Source: Streptomyces sp. LUP30
Lineage (GTDB): Bacteria; Actinomycetota; Actinomycetes; Streptomycetales; Streptomycetaceae
DNA length: 64,000 bases
Assembly (NCBI RefSeq): GCF_001746365.1
Contig: NZ_MJAJ01000007.1
Location: 1 to 64,000, forward strand
Direction of reading: 5' to 3'
This document shows, piece by piece, positions 51,923 through 60,773 of the stretch. Position numbers and translations under genes: made by a program. Numbering within the stretch: the first letter of the stretch is position 1; each line of letters starts with the position of its first letter. The notes beneath the pieces were generated by a model, which searched no databases, was not told the origin of the DNA, and saw nothing but the letters and a program-made list of their open reading frames with translations.

Positions 51923-54472
51923 TCACGGCCAGATGGACCTCAGCTGCCACGCCTGTATGCCGACGGTGGCGGTGCCGCCTTCGGCGAAGGCGTCGACGCC
52001 GGTGCTGGAGGGGTCGGGGAAGATCTGGTCCGTGAGGGTGACCTGTTCGCCGCTCGCGTTCTGGGCGTAGACCTCGACGGACGAGGCGTCGACGAGGACG
52101 TGCAGGCTCAGCCGGCCGCCGCCGAGTTCGAGCGGAGCGCGCTGGACGCCGGCGAAGGCGGGGTCGAAGCCGGTCGCGCCGGAAGCGGTGCGATCGAGGT
52201 AGACCTCGCCGGTGGCGGCGTCGTAGCCGATGCGGGTGTGCTGCCCGCCACCGCTGCGGACGTCCAGACCGGAGCGGCCGGCGGTGCCCGGGGTGAGGTC
52301 GGCCTGGAGTTCCAGGCTGCCGCCCTGCACCTGGAGCGGAGTGGTGGTGTTCGAGACGCGGGTGCCGGGCACCCGGGTGCGGGCGCCGCGCAGGGCGGTG
52401 AGTTCAGCGACCGGCTCCTGGATCAGCCGGACCCTGCCGTCCACGGTCTTCAGGGAGAGCCGGCGGGGGAACGTGTCGGCGCTGCGCCACGGGGAGGTCG
52501 GTATGGCCTGCCCGTAGTTCCAGTTGTTCATCCAGGCGGTCATGACGCGGCGGCCGCCGGGGGCGTCGGTCCACGTGTTGGCGGCGTAGAAGTCGGCGCC
52601 GTAGTCGAGCCAGTGGGCGCGCTGAGTGGTGTTCAGGGCGGGCTTGTCGGCAGTGGTGAACTGATCGGCGAGGACGTGTCCCCAGCCGCCGGGGTTGGCG
52701 TCCACGATCTGGATCCGGACCTTCTTGCCCTTGTAGGCCATGGTGTTGAAGGAGGCCCAGTCGAGGTTCTCGGAGTCGGCGCCGGTGGCGCTCTGGACGA
52801 CCTCGCCGTCGACCAGCAGGTTGACGCCGGTCTCGACGGAGAGAGGCTTCGCCTGCGTGTCGGAGAGGACCACCTGGTCGAGGTTCAGGTGGCCCCAGCC
52901 GCCGGAGGCGGCGTCCACGGCCTTGATCTGGGCCTGCTTGCCCTGCAGGTCGGACAGGTCCCACGAGGCCCAGTTCAGTGCTTCGCCGTTGGATCCGGTG
53001 GCGGAGCGCACCACCTTGCCGTCCACGACGAGCTCCACCGCGGTGGGAGTGTCGGAACCTGTGGGGTGGTCGCCGCCGCCGATGAGGAAGTCCAGGTACC
53101 TCTTGTCGATGGTGAAGGCCGGGGAGGTCAGCGTGCCGGTGCCGGCATCACCGTCGAGGAAAGTGTTGACGAGTCCCTTGCCGAGGTAGCCGGTGACCTG
53201 CTGCTGGCCGGGGAGCGTGCCCTGAGCCGGTCCGGCGCCGAAGGCGTCGCCGGTGGTGGTCCAGTCGCCGATGGGGCCGGCGTAGGTGCTGCCCTCGAAG
53301 TCGGCGAGGGTCTCACCGGTGGGTGCCGGCTGCCCGCCCAGGGCGGAGCCGGGCTGGTGGGGATGGTTGCCGCCGCCGACCTTGAAGTTGATGTAGTTGC
53401 CGGTCACCGTGAACTCGGGCGAGGTCAGGGTGCCGGTGGAGGCGTCGCCGCCGTGGAAGCTGTCGGCGAATGCCGTGCCCTCGAAGCCGGTGACCTCCGA
53501 CTGCCCGTCCACCGCCCCGGTCACCGGTCCGCCTCCGAAGGCGTCGCCGGTGGCCTTCCAGTCGCCGAACGAGCCGGACTCGAAGTCCTGGGTGAGGGTG
53601 CCGCTCGGCGGGGTGTACGTGGCGCCGGAGTCGTCGGAGGTGAACTTCTCGCCGTCGAAGTCGCCGACGAAGTACTGGGCGCCGGAGCCGCCCGCGATGC
53701 CGCCGGGATTGAGGTTGACGGCCAGCACCCACTTGGTCTTCTTCGTGTCGCCGTCGACGGGGAGCGGGAACAGGTCCGGGCACTCCCACACCCCGCCGGT
53801 GGCGCCGGCCGGGCCGAAGTCGCTCTGGTGGGTCCAGTGCTTGAGGTCGGACGAGCTGTAGAAGGAGATCTTGTGCTGGTCGGCGAGGGCGACGGCCATC
53901 AGCCAGCTCTGCGTGGGGGCGTACCAGAAGACCTTGGGGTCGCGGAAGTCGTCCGAGCCGATGTCGAGCACCGGGTTGCCGTCGTACTTGGTCCAGGTGG
54001 TGCCGCCGTCGGTGCTGTAGGCGAGGGCCTGCTGCTGCTTGCCGGAGGCTTTCTGCGCGCTGGTGTAGACGGCGACGAGCGGAGGGTTCTTCGCGGTCCC
54101 GAAGCCGGTGGTGTTGTTCCTGTCCAGCACCACGCTGCCCGAGAAGACCATCTCGCTGTCGTCCTGGGGGATGGCTAGCGGGAGTTGCTTCCAGTGGACG
54201 AGGTCGGTGCTGACGGCGTGGCCCCAGGACATGTTGCCCCAGGTGTTGCCGGACGGGTTGTACTGGAAGAACAGGTGGTACTTGCCCTTGTAGTAGATGA
54301 GGCCGTTGGGGTCGTTCATCCAGTTCTGGGCCGGGGTGAAGTGGAACTGGGGGCGGTACGGCTCGTGGTAGAGCGTGTCGGCCACGGCGGGAGACGCCGC
54401 GACCAGGCCGAGCCCGGACAGGGCGGCCAGTGCGGCCAGGAGTCCGCGGCGCAGACGAAGTGTTCTGGACAT
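51923..54472 (-). CDS. Secreted GH32 levanase/fructanase with a two-module insertion
   Basis: The product is 849 aa. The Sec signal is residues 1-32. GH32 motifs: NWMNDPNGLIYY (Asp nucleophile, about 52), DDFRDPKVFWY (RDP stabiliser) and GVWECPDLFPL (acid Glu). Between about residues 297 and 618 the propeller is interrupted by two related modules starting FESGSFGDW and FEGSTYAGPIGDW, each ending in a GGGxHP segment. The catalytic region resumes at HWLDYGADFYAANTW. The C-terminal beta-sandwich ends LHVLVDASSVEVYAQN. It hydrolyses fructans outside the cell. Divergent LacI gene and operator at 54670 suggest sugar-induced control. Confidence 0.93.
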   Translation of the reverse strand: MSRTLRLRRGLLAALAALSGLGLVAASPAVADTLYHEPYRPQFHFTPAQNWMNDPNGLIYYKGKYHLFFQYNPSGNTWGNMSWGHAVSTDLVHWKQLPLAIPQDDSEMVFSGSVVLDRNNTTGFGTAKNPPLVAVYTSAQKASGKQQQALAYSTDGGTTWTKYDGNPVLDIGSDDFRDPKVFWYAPTQSWLMAVALADQHKISFYSSSDLKHWTHQSDFGPAGATGGVWECPDLFPLPVDGDTKKTKWVLAVNLNPGGIAGGSGAQYFVGDFDGEKFTSDDSGATYTPPSGTLTQDFESGSFGDWKATGDAFGGGPVTGAVDGQSEVTGFEGTAFADSFHGGDASTGTLTSPEFTVTGNYINFKVGGGNHPHQPGSALGGQPAPTGETLADFEGSTYAGPIGDWTTTGDAFGAGPAQGTLPGQQQVTGYLGKGLVNTFLDGDAGTGTLTSPAFTIDKRYLDFLIGGGDHPTGSDTPTAVELVVDGKVVRSATGSNGEALNWASWDLSDLQGKQAQIKAVDAASGGWGHLNLDQVVLSDTQAKPLSVETGVNLLVDGEVVQSATGADSENLDWASFNTMAYKGKKVRIQIVDANPGGWGHVLADQFTTADKPALNTTQRAHWLDYGADFYAANTWTDAPGGRRVMTAWMNNWNYGQAIPTSPWRSADTFPRRLSLKTVDGRVRLIQEPVAELTALRGARTRVPGTRVSNTTTPLQVQGGSLELQADLTPGTAGRSGLDVRSGGGQHTRIGYDAATGEVYLDRTASGATGFDPAFAGVQRAPLELGGGRLSLHVLVDASSVEVYAQNASGEQVTLTDQIFPDPSSTGVDAFAEGGTATVGIQAWQLRSIWP

Positions 54473-54786
54473 GGCGCTCCTTGCAGGCGTGCGGGCTTCG
54501 TCTCGGCCTTGGGGGACTGACGCGTGACGCTCGACGCGTGCCGGGTGCGGGGCGGCTACGCGTGTCGGGGGTACGGGCGGCGGCTGCGCCGTGGCCTCGT
54601 CCAAGGCCACAGGCGAGCCCGGCTGTGAGGGGCGGCACGACACCGGCAGGGTGCTTCAGCCCATGTCTGGAAACGTTTCGCAGAACGTACGGGCAACGTG
54701 CCGCCGAAGTCCAGACCCTGTGCGGGAAACTCCTGAATGCGAGGATGGGCGCGCCTGCGCGGTGCCATTGATCCCGGGAGAAATCG
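54473..54786. other. 314-bp divergent promoter region of GH32 and LacI genes
   Basis: It holds a perfect GAAACGTTTC palindrome at 54670-54679 and an AAGGAG before the GH32 ATG. Nothing else stands out. Confidence 0.6.
54670..54679. promoter_or_regulatory. LacI/GalR-type operator palindrome
   Basis: GAAACGTTTC is a perfect 10-bp palindrome with the central CG typical of LacI-family operators. It lies 108 bp upstream of the LacI gene and about 200 bp upstream of the GH32 start. It is the likely site for the LacI protein at 54787. Confidence 0.6.
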
Positions 54787-55830
54787 TTGTCCAGCGAGCA
54801 GAATGACACAGGTCGGCGGCAGGCCACCATGCGCGATGTCGCGACCATGGCCGGGGTCGGGATCGCCACCGTCTCGCGGGTCGTCAACGGCAAACCCGTC
54901 ACGCCCGACCTGGCGGAACGGGTGGAGCGCGCAGCCGAGTCGCTCGGCTACCGCCAGGATCTGACGGCCAGCAGCCTGCGCCGGGCCGACCGCCGCACCA
55001 GCACCCTCGGCCTGGTCCTGGAGGACGCGGCCAACCCCTTCTCGGCCGCGCTGCACCGCGCGGTGGAGGACGCCGCCGCCGAGCGCGGCCTGCTGCTTCT
55101 GGCCGGTTCCACCGACGAGGACCCGGTCCGGGAGCGCGGCCTGCTGAGGACTTTCGCCGCCCGCCGGGTCGACGGCCTCATCGTGGTGCCCACGGGTCGG
55201 AACGACACCGACCTCGACGCGGCCCGCCGCGCCGGGACACCCGTCGTGTGCGTGGACCGCCGCACCGCGGCGCCGCAGGTGGACACCGTGACCGTGGACA
55301 ACCGCGCGGGAGTGCGGGCGGCGGTGAAAAGGCTGAACGAGGCCGGTCACCGGCGCATCGCCTTCCTCGGGGACCTCCGCTCGATCTGGACTGCCGAAGA
55401 GCGCCATGCCGGGTTCGTGGAGGGGCTGGCCGAGGCGGGCTGCGTCCTGCACCCTTCGCTCGTGAGGCGCGGCCTGCACGGTGCGGAGGCCGCCCAGGAG
55501 GCCACCCGTGGACTCCTGGCCCTGCCCCACGCGCCGACGGCATTCGTCTCGGGCCAGAATCTCCTGACCGTCGGGGCCCGTATGGCCCTGCAGGCGCTTG
55601 GGCTGCAGCGTCGCGTGGCGCTGATCGGCTTCGACGACCTGCCCCTGGCCGACCTGCTGGAGCCGGGCATCTCGGTGATCGCCCAGGATCACCGGGCCAT
55701 CGGCCGGGAGGCTGCGGGCCTGCTGTTCGACCGGCTCGGGGGCGAGGCCGGCCCCGCCCGTCACCGCGTGCTGGCCACGCGCTACGTCGCCCGCGGCTCC
55801 GGCGAACTCCCCGCTCCCGAGGACGGCTGA
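54787..55830 (+). CDS. LacI-family transcriptional regulator (probable fructan-utilisation repressor)
   Basis: The product is about 347 aa. The HTH at the N-terminus (TMRDVATMAGVGIATVSRVV, hinge ESLGYRQDLTASSLRR) is followed by a periplasmic-binding-like effector domain (LGLVLEDAANPFSAALHRAV, VDGLIVVPTG, HRRIAFLGDL, VALIGFDDLPLADLLEPGIS). The start is TTG 54787 with GGGAGA 5 bp upstream. It is divergent from the GH32 gene and the GAAACGTTTC operator lies between, so it likely represses the levanase until sugar binds. Confidence 0.9.
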   Translation: MSSEQNDTGRRQATMRDVATMAGVGIATVSRVVNGKPVTPDLAERVERAAESLGYRQDLTASSLRRADRRTSTLGLVLEDAANPFSAALHRAVEDAAAERGLLLLAGSTDEDPVRERGLLRTFAARRVDGLIVVPTGRNDTDLDAARRAGTPVVCVDRRTAAPQVDTVTVDNRAGVRAAVKRLNEAGHRRIAFLGDLRSIWTAEERHAGFVEGLAEAGCVLHPSLVRRGLHGAEAAQEATRGLLALPHAPTAFVSGQNLLTVGARMALQALGLQRRVALIGFDDLPLADLLEPGISVIAQDHRAIGREAAGLLFDRLGGEAGPARHRVLATRYVARGSGELPAPEDG

Positions 55831-55905
55831 CGACTGCCTCGCACTTCCCCGTGCACGAGTGGTTTCCGGTGCGTTGACGGCCCCTCCTCTCGGTGCTTCA
55901 CTGCC

Positions 55906-55995
55906 GGAACCGGTACCGGAACCGGTTCCGGAACTGGTACCGGTACCGGTTCCGGAACCGGTTCCGGTACCGGTGTCGCCTCCGGTTCCGGTTCC
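55906..55995. repeat. Hexanucleotide array of GGNNCC units
   Basis: Eleven contiguous GGNNCC units (mostly GGAACC, GGTACC, GGTTCC; one ends CT) run to 55971, followed after two degenerate units by two more GGTTCC. Many neighbouring units form longer palindromes such as GGAACCGGTTCC. It lies in the 238-bp gap between the two LacI genes. Confidence 0.88.
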
Positions 55996-56068
55996 ACCGA
56001 TCTCCGCACCTCGGCACTTCGGTGCGGGAGAACGTCATCCGCCTGTGTGTGGAGTGAGAGGAGGTGGC

Positions 56069-57118
56069 ATGGGAGTCACCATCGCCGACGTGGCCGCACG
56101 GGCCGGCGTCAGCAAGACGACGGTCTCGCGAGTGCTGAACGGCAAAGGCGAGATCAACGAGAACACCGTCCTGAAGGTCCGCAAGGCGATAGCGGAGCTG
56201 GGCTATGTGCCGAGCGCCGGAGCGGTCGGGCTCGCACGCGGCACCACACAGATGATCGGCATGCTGGTCCCGGACAGGGCCAGGGCCTGGCCCGGCGTCG
56301 TGCGGGCGGTCGTCGAAACGCTGGAGACCGAGGGCTTCGGACTGCGCATGCTGACCTGGAACCGTGATGAGGAGTCACTGCGCAGGCTCGGTCTGCAGGT
56401 CGCTGCCAAGTCGTTCGACGGTCTGCTGGTGACAGAGCCCGAGGACGCCATGGGATACATCGCGGAGCTGCACGAAGCGGGGCTGCCGGTCGTGCTGATC
56501 GACGATCGCTTCCAGCGGCCGGGATTCCCCTACGTGGCCACCACCGACCGGGAGGGGGGCGCGCAGGCCGCCCGGCACCTGCTGGAGCTCGGGCGCCGTC
56601 GTCCCCTGGTGGTGACGGGCCCCGAGAGGTTCGGCAGTACGCGGGAGCGGCTGGGCGGCTTCGTCGATGTCTACGCCGAAGCCGGGATCGAGATCGGCCG
56701 ACGCAGCATCGTCCCCGGCGACTCCGACTCCGACACCGACTCCGACACCGACACCGACACCGACTCCGACTTCGAGCGCGGCCGTGGCGCGGTGGGGCGG
56801 GCTCGCGCGGAGGGCGTGGAGTTCGACTCGGTCTTCGCACACAGCGACCCCTCGGCGGCCGGCGTGCTGGCCGCACTGCACGAGGCCGGTCTGTGGGTGC
56901 CGCAGGATGTCGCAGTGGTGGGCTTCGACGACCTCGAGACGGCGTCGTACACCTATCCGGCCCTGACGACCGTCCGGCGGCCGGTGCGGGAGATGGGCGA
57001 GGCGGCGGCGCGTCTGCTGCTGGACCACGTGCGCGGATCGCCGAAGGCCGCTCCCTCGTGCATCGTCCCCACCAGCCTCGTGGTCCGCGGCTCGACGTCA
57101 CAGCCGGGCTCGAACTGA
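56069..57118 (+). CDS. LacI-family transcriptional regulator with an acidic DS/DT-repeat insert
   Basis: The product is about 349 aa. The HTH is VTIADVAARAGVSKTTVSRV, and the effector domain has QMIGMLVPDRARAWPGVV, FDGLLVTEP, RRPLVVTGPERFG and VAVVGFDDLETASYTYPALT. ATG 56069 has GAGGAGG upstream. Bases 56720-56770 are a GACTCC/GACACC hexamer repeat encoding about 17 residues of alternating Asp and Ser/Thr (DSDSDTDSDTDTDTDSD), which interrupts the effector domain. The target is unknown. Confidence 0.88.
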   Translation: MGVTIADVAARAGVSKTTVSRVLNGKGEINENTVLKVRKAIAELGYVPSAGAVGLARGTTQMIGMLVPDRARAWPGVVRAVVETLETEGFGLRMLTWNRDEESLRRLGLQVAAKSFDGLLVTEPEDAMGYIAELHEAGLPVVLIDDRFQRPGFPYVATTDREGGAQAARHLLELGRRRPLVVTGPERFGSTRERLGGFVDVYAEAGIEIGRRSIVPGDSDSDTDSDTDTDTDSDFERGRGAVGRARAEGVEFDSVFAHSDPSAAGVLAALHEAGLWVPQDVAVVGFDDLETASYTYPALTTVRRPVREMGEAAARLLLDHVRGSPKAAPSCIVPTSLVVRGSTSQPGSN

Positions 57119-57284
57119 CACTGCGTCATCGCCGGCCCACTGTGTCGGTGGGGTGGCGCGGGGACGGAAAGCGGGATGGCCCGTCCGGGAAGGGATACGC
57201 CGCGTTCGTGCAGGGGATGCGCGGGCGGGTCGCCCAGGGCGGTGGAGCGGGCGCGGTGGCACGCATGCGGCACGGCGGCTGAGA

Positions 57285-57334
57285 CCCGGAAGGGCCGGCC
57301 TGGGAGGAAACCCTCCTGAGCCGGCCCTTCCGGG
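57285..57334. terminator. Bidirectional terminator between convergent genes
   Basis: Arms 57285-57299 and 57320-57334 form a perfect 15-bp stem (CCCGGAAGGGCCGGC with its complement). An inner GGGAGG-AAA-CCCTCC hairpin sits in the loop. Confidence 0.8.
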
Positions 57335-57372
57335 GCGGGGGCAGGGACCGGGAGGAGCGAGAGCCCCACCGA

Positions 57373-59319
57373 TCAGCGATTCACCCTCCAGCCGCCCCGG
57401 CGCCGGAACCAGTCCAGGTACGACGGGGCGGGCGAGCCCAGACCGGAGGACATGTCGTAGCCCTTGGTGGCCTTGAGGCCGTAGTCGTGGCCGAGGGTGT
57501 AAAGGAGGTAGCGATACGTTCCGGCGTCCGGGCCCATGTCGCGGACGACGGCGGTCGGCCGGGCCGGGTCCCGGATGTCGCGGAAGACTCCGGCGTTTCG
57601 CATCGCGTACAGCAAGGGATTGGCGAAGCCCAGGCTGTGGCCGGACAGCTGCTCGGCGTCCGCCTGGAGGGCGGCGAAGGCCGGGGCGGCGGCGGAGGTG
57701 CCGCCGTAGCCGACCGTTTCGTACCGCCCGGAGACGGTGTAGCCGATCAGGACAGGGAGCGCGCCGTCCCCCTCCATCGAGATGTCCGGTGTGACGCGGT
57801 GACCGTGGGCGAGCGAGTCGGGGACGGCGCCGCGCTGGTACCAGGGCCGGCGGAAGTCGCTGGGGCCGCCGCCGCTGCCGAAGGTGAACAGGCCGGGCAT
57901 GGGCTCCCACTCGGTGCCCTGCGGGGAGAGGATGGAGAGGTTGTCGCCCATGCTGGTCTCCCAGGCGTAGCTGCCGTCCTTGGCGGTGGCCAGTGTCGTG
58001 CCGCCGACAGAGGTCACCCACGGTGAGCCGCTGGGGAAGTCGGCCTGTGCCCGGGTGGTGTTCGGGTCGCAGTTGAGGCCGCCAAGGGTGGCGTCGGGGG
58101 ACTGGTCGCCGCAGTCGCCGGCGGCGAAGTACACGCCGATGCCCTCGGCTGCCGCCTGGCGGAACAGCATGTTCCAGGCTCTGAGGAGGTCGGGCGTGAG
58201 GTGTGGCCGACTGGTGTGGATGACCTCGGCCCACGAGTTCGATATCGCGTCGGCGGCGTGGTGGTCGATGATGTACGACTCGGCGTCCATGAGGTCCGCG
58301 TCCAGGCAGGAGTCGGCGCCGACGTAGAGGATGTCCGCTTCCGGTGCGTAGCCGTGGGCCATTTCCACGTCGAGTGCCTGTTCCCCTGCCCAACTCGCGG
58401 GTGGCGCACATGCTTTGGTGATGTTCCAGTCGGACGGGGTGACGCGCTCGCGGTACTGGCCGGGCCGGAAGGGATGGTCGCCGGTGGCCGTGGCGTAGGT
58501 GTTCGCGTCCTGTTCGGCCGTGGGGCTGCCGTAGGCGCCCACGATGGCGACGGTGCGGCCCTTGCCCGTGGCTCCTGAGGCGGTCACGCCGTAGGCGCCG
58601 CGCAGGAGGGGCGGGGTGTAGGGGCAGGGGGCGTAGGTCTGCGTTCTCCCGTATGTCTTCGGGAGGGTGGTGGCGGGACGTTCGCCGAAGTACGAGGAGC
58701 AGGAGGCCTGTTGATCGACGGAATACGGCTCGGGGTGGCCCAGGGGCCGGGCGGCGGCCGGCACGTCGAAGGAGAAGCCCTCGACACCCCTCACGTCCTG
58801 GGCCAGAGAGGGGGGAAGGCGTAGGTCCCCGGTGGGCGCCTGGACGGTCCCGCCCGGGGTGTCGTAGCGGTGGATGTCGGTGCCCAGAGCCCCCGCGAAC
58901 TCCGCTTCTGTGCCTGCTATTTGGAGATAGTGCGGGGCGTTCGCGATGACGCGTAGGTGTGCGCTGGTGAGCCACTGCCGGATTCTGTGCCGTGCAGCGG
59001 GGGTCATGCCGAAGCGTCTGTCGTACTGGGGCGGCGTGAGGAAGTGCCGGTAGTGGGGGCTGGAGGGGGTGGTCACGGCAGTGAGGAAGGCGTCCAGACC
59101 GTCCGGGTCGCGGGTGCCGAGGTAGAGGCGGGCGGTGAGAGGTGTGGTTGCGGGGATCCGGCCGGCGTCGGTCCCGAGGGTGGCGTGGTGGGGGTGGTCG
59201 GTCGACAGGGATACGGGACTGGGCGGCTCGGCGGCGCGGGCTGTGGGCGCGAGGACGGCGGCCGTTGCGGCCACGGCGGCCGCGATGGCGAAAGCGCGGC
59301 GTACGGGAAGAGGGCGCAC
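57373..59319 (-). CDS. Secreted sedolisin (S53) serine-carboxyl protease with propeptide
   Basis: The product is 648 aa. The signal peptide (AIAAAVAATAAVLAPTARAA) is followed by an activation propeptide (about 35-200; SPHYRHFLTPPQYDRRFG). The catalytic domain has SWAGEQALDVEMAHG (catalytic Glu and Asp), FAAGDCGD and VGYGGTSAAAPAFAALQ (Ser). A Ca-site segment lies near the end. It acts at acidic pH outside the cell and is autoprocessed. GTG 59319 has AAGGAGG 11 bp upstream. Confidence 0.92.
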   Translation of the reverse strand: MRPLPVRRAFAIAAAVAATAAVLAPTARAAEPPSPVSLSTDHPHHATLGTDAGRIPATTPLTARLYLGTRDPDGLDAFLTAVTTPSSPHYRHFLTPPQYDRRFGMTPAARHRIRQWLTSAHLRVIANAPHYLQIAGTEAEFAGALGTDIHRYDTPGGTVQAPTGDLRLPPSLAQDVRGVEGFSFDVPAAARPLGHPEPYSVDQQASCSSYFGERPATTLPKTYGRTQTYAPCPYTPPLLRGAYGVTASGATGKGRTVAIVGAYGSPTAEQDANTYATATGDHPFRPGQYRERVTPSDWNITKACAPPASWAGEQALDVEMAHGYAPEADILYVGADSCLDADLMDAESYIIDHHAADAISNSWAEVIHTSRPHLTPDLLRAWNMLFRQAAAEGIGVYFAAGDCGDQSPDATLGGLNCDPNTTRAQADFPSGSPWVTSVGGTTLATAKDGSYAWETSMGDNLSILSPQGTEWEPMPGLFTFGSGGGPSDFRRPWYQRGAVPDSLAHGHRVTPDISMEGDGALPVLIGYTVSGRYETVGYGGTSAAAPAFAALQADAEQLSGHSLGFANPLLYAMRNAGVFRDIRDPARPTAVVRDMGPDAGTYRYLLYTLGHDYGLKATKGYDMSSGLGSPAPSYLDWFRRRGGWRVNR

Positions 59320-59415
59320 GGGAGCGCAGGCCTCCTTCGAGAGGGCCAGGTGGGCGTTTTTTTCGGGGGAGGGGTGGTGTTGCGTATCGCGGGGTGTCGG
59401 AGGGTGCGTCTTGCT

Positions 59416-60621
59416 TCAGGCGCGGATCGTTCGCCCGCGGTGCAGTCGCCCGGGCACTCCGGTGAACTCCAGGTCCAGCCCGATGCCGTCGCGTTCGGCG
59501 TGGATGTGCAGGTGCGGCTCGGTGGTGTTCCCGGTGTTGCCGACCTCGCCGAGGAGTTGGCCCGCGCGGACGATGTCGCCCTTGGCCACCGTCACCGAGC
59601 CGGGGCGCAGATGCGCCAGTTTGACGATCTCCCGGCCGGTGTCGAGGAACACGTGGTTGCCGTAGGGCGGCTGGTAGCGGATTTCACCCGGCTGCTGGTC
59701 CTGGACCGTGTCGGCGGCGGAGATCACGCGGCCGTCGCAGGGAGAGCGGACGGGGCGACCGTAGGCGGCGTATGCGGGCAGGTCACTGCCCGGCCGAGTG
59801 CGGGTGCCTCGGGAGCCGAGCGCTACCAGGTCGAGGGCGCCGCGCTGCTCCGGTACCCGAGCATGGTGGTTCAGTATGCGGCCGCCACCCTGCACGACGT
59901 ACCACGAGCCCTCCAGCGGGAATGCCAGCGGCTGGGACAGCGGTGCCTTCCAGCGGTGCCGCCGGGCGGCGGCGACCAGCCACACGGCTCCCGCCAGGAG
60001 GGCGACGCCGCCGACGAGGCGCAGGATGCCATGCCCTGTCGGCAGACCGGGCAGCCGGCATGCGGAGGCGACGGCTGCCACGGCGGCTGCTTCGACTGTG
60101 CGGCGCAGCAGCCGGGGTTGCTGCGCCGGCGCGCCGGCTCCTTCGACGAGCACGTAGAAGGCGGCCAGGCTCCCCATGTCGCCGAGCCAGGCGGTGCGGT
60201 CCGTGGCCGTCCAGACGGTCAGGACGTTCCAGAGGGTGACCAGGGTCAGATACCCCCACCAGGCCAGGGGCGCGGGCAGACGCCGGCGGCGCCGGGGCGG
60301 GGTGTAGCGGGCGCCTTCGATGCGCAGCGCCGTGAGTTCGCCGTCGGGTGCCGTTTGGGCCCAGGCGCGTACCTGGCCGTTGCTCCCGGAAATGATCAGC
60401 CCGTCGGGACTGTCTGTCACGGTGAGGAGCTCTCCGATGCGGGCGGTGGTGGCGCGGACGATCCGCTCCAGAGTGTCCGTCCCGACCTCTTCCGTCACGC
60501 GCGGTGCGAGGCGGGGCCACTCGTCCGGGCCCGCGGTGAGGAACCGCGACAGAGCTTGTGCTTCCGGCAGTTGCGCCGGCAGCTGCGGCTCGGGCGTCAG
60601 ATCGCGCACGTGTGCTCCCAC
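59416..60621 (-). CDS. M23-family metallopeptidase with membrane segments
   Basis: The product is about 401 aa. The N-terminal cytoplasmic-looking region is followed by about three hydrophobic stretches (WWGYLTLVTLWNVLTVW, AVAAVASACRL, LVGGVALLAGAVWLVAA). The C-terminal LytM/M23 domain has LNHHARVPEQRGALDLVAL (HxxxxxxxD-type), AYGRPVRSPCDGRVISAADT, NHVFLDTGREIVKLAHL and TTEPHLHIHAE (HxH). It is a zinc endopeptidase acting on cell wall or a linked substrate. GTG 60621 overlaps the end of the DCC fragment, so it may belong to the HTTM operon. Confidence 0.8.
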   Translation of the reverse strand: MGAHVRDLTPEPQLPAQLPEAQALSRFLTAGPDEWPRLAPRVTEEVGTDTLERIVRATTARIGELLTVTDSPDGLIISGSNGQVRAWAQTAPDGELTALRIEGARYTPPRRRRRLPAPLAWWGYLTLVTLWNVLTVWTATDRTAWLGDMGSLAAFYVLVEGAGAPAQQPRLLRRTVEAAAVAAVASACRLPGLPTGHGILRLVGGVALLAGAVWLVAAARRHRWKAPLSQPLAFPLEGSWYVVQGGGRILNHHARVPEQRGALDLVALGSRGTRTRPGSDLPAYAAYGRPVRSPCDGRVISAADTVQDQQPGEIRYQPPYGNHVFLDTGREIVKLAHLRPGSVTVAKGDIVRAGQLLGEVGNTGNTTEPHLHIHAERDGIGLDLEFTGVPGRLHRGRTIRA

Positions 60622-60773
60622 GGCCCGGGGTTCAACCCGTACAAGGCCGGATCCACGGCCTGATACTTCAAGCAGCGTCCGGTGGGACGCAGACGGCGGG
60701 TACGCGCGAGGCGCGGCACCGTGGCGCGGCAGAAGCCACAGGCGCCGTCGTGGACGACCAGAGGCTCAGACAT
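60597..60773 (-). CDS. Short DCC-family (thiol-disulphide oxidoreductase-like) protein, probably C-terminally truncated
   Basis: The product is 58 aa. MSEPLVVHDGACGFCRATVP carries the DCC-family DGxCxFC start, with LRPTGRCLKYQAVDPALYGL after it. The usual family length is about 120 aa or more; here the frame ends soon after the first third, and no continuation is seen in other frames before the M23 gene. Its ATG overlaps the HTTM stop by 8 bp, matching the conserved HTTM-DCC gene order. It is either a trimmed form or a decayed gene. Confidence 0.65.
   Translation of the reverse strand: MSEPLVVHDGACGFCRATVPRLARTRRLRPTGRCLKYQAVDPALYGLNPGPWEHTCAI

Noticed and set aside
55859..56068. N-terminal PEPVPEPVPV extension of the second LacI protein
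   Set aside because: It comes from translating the GGNNCC array; a good RBS and the conserved HTH start support ATG 56069.
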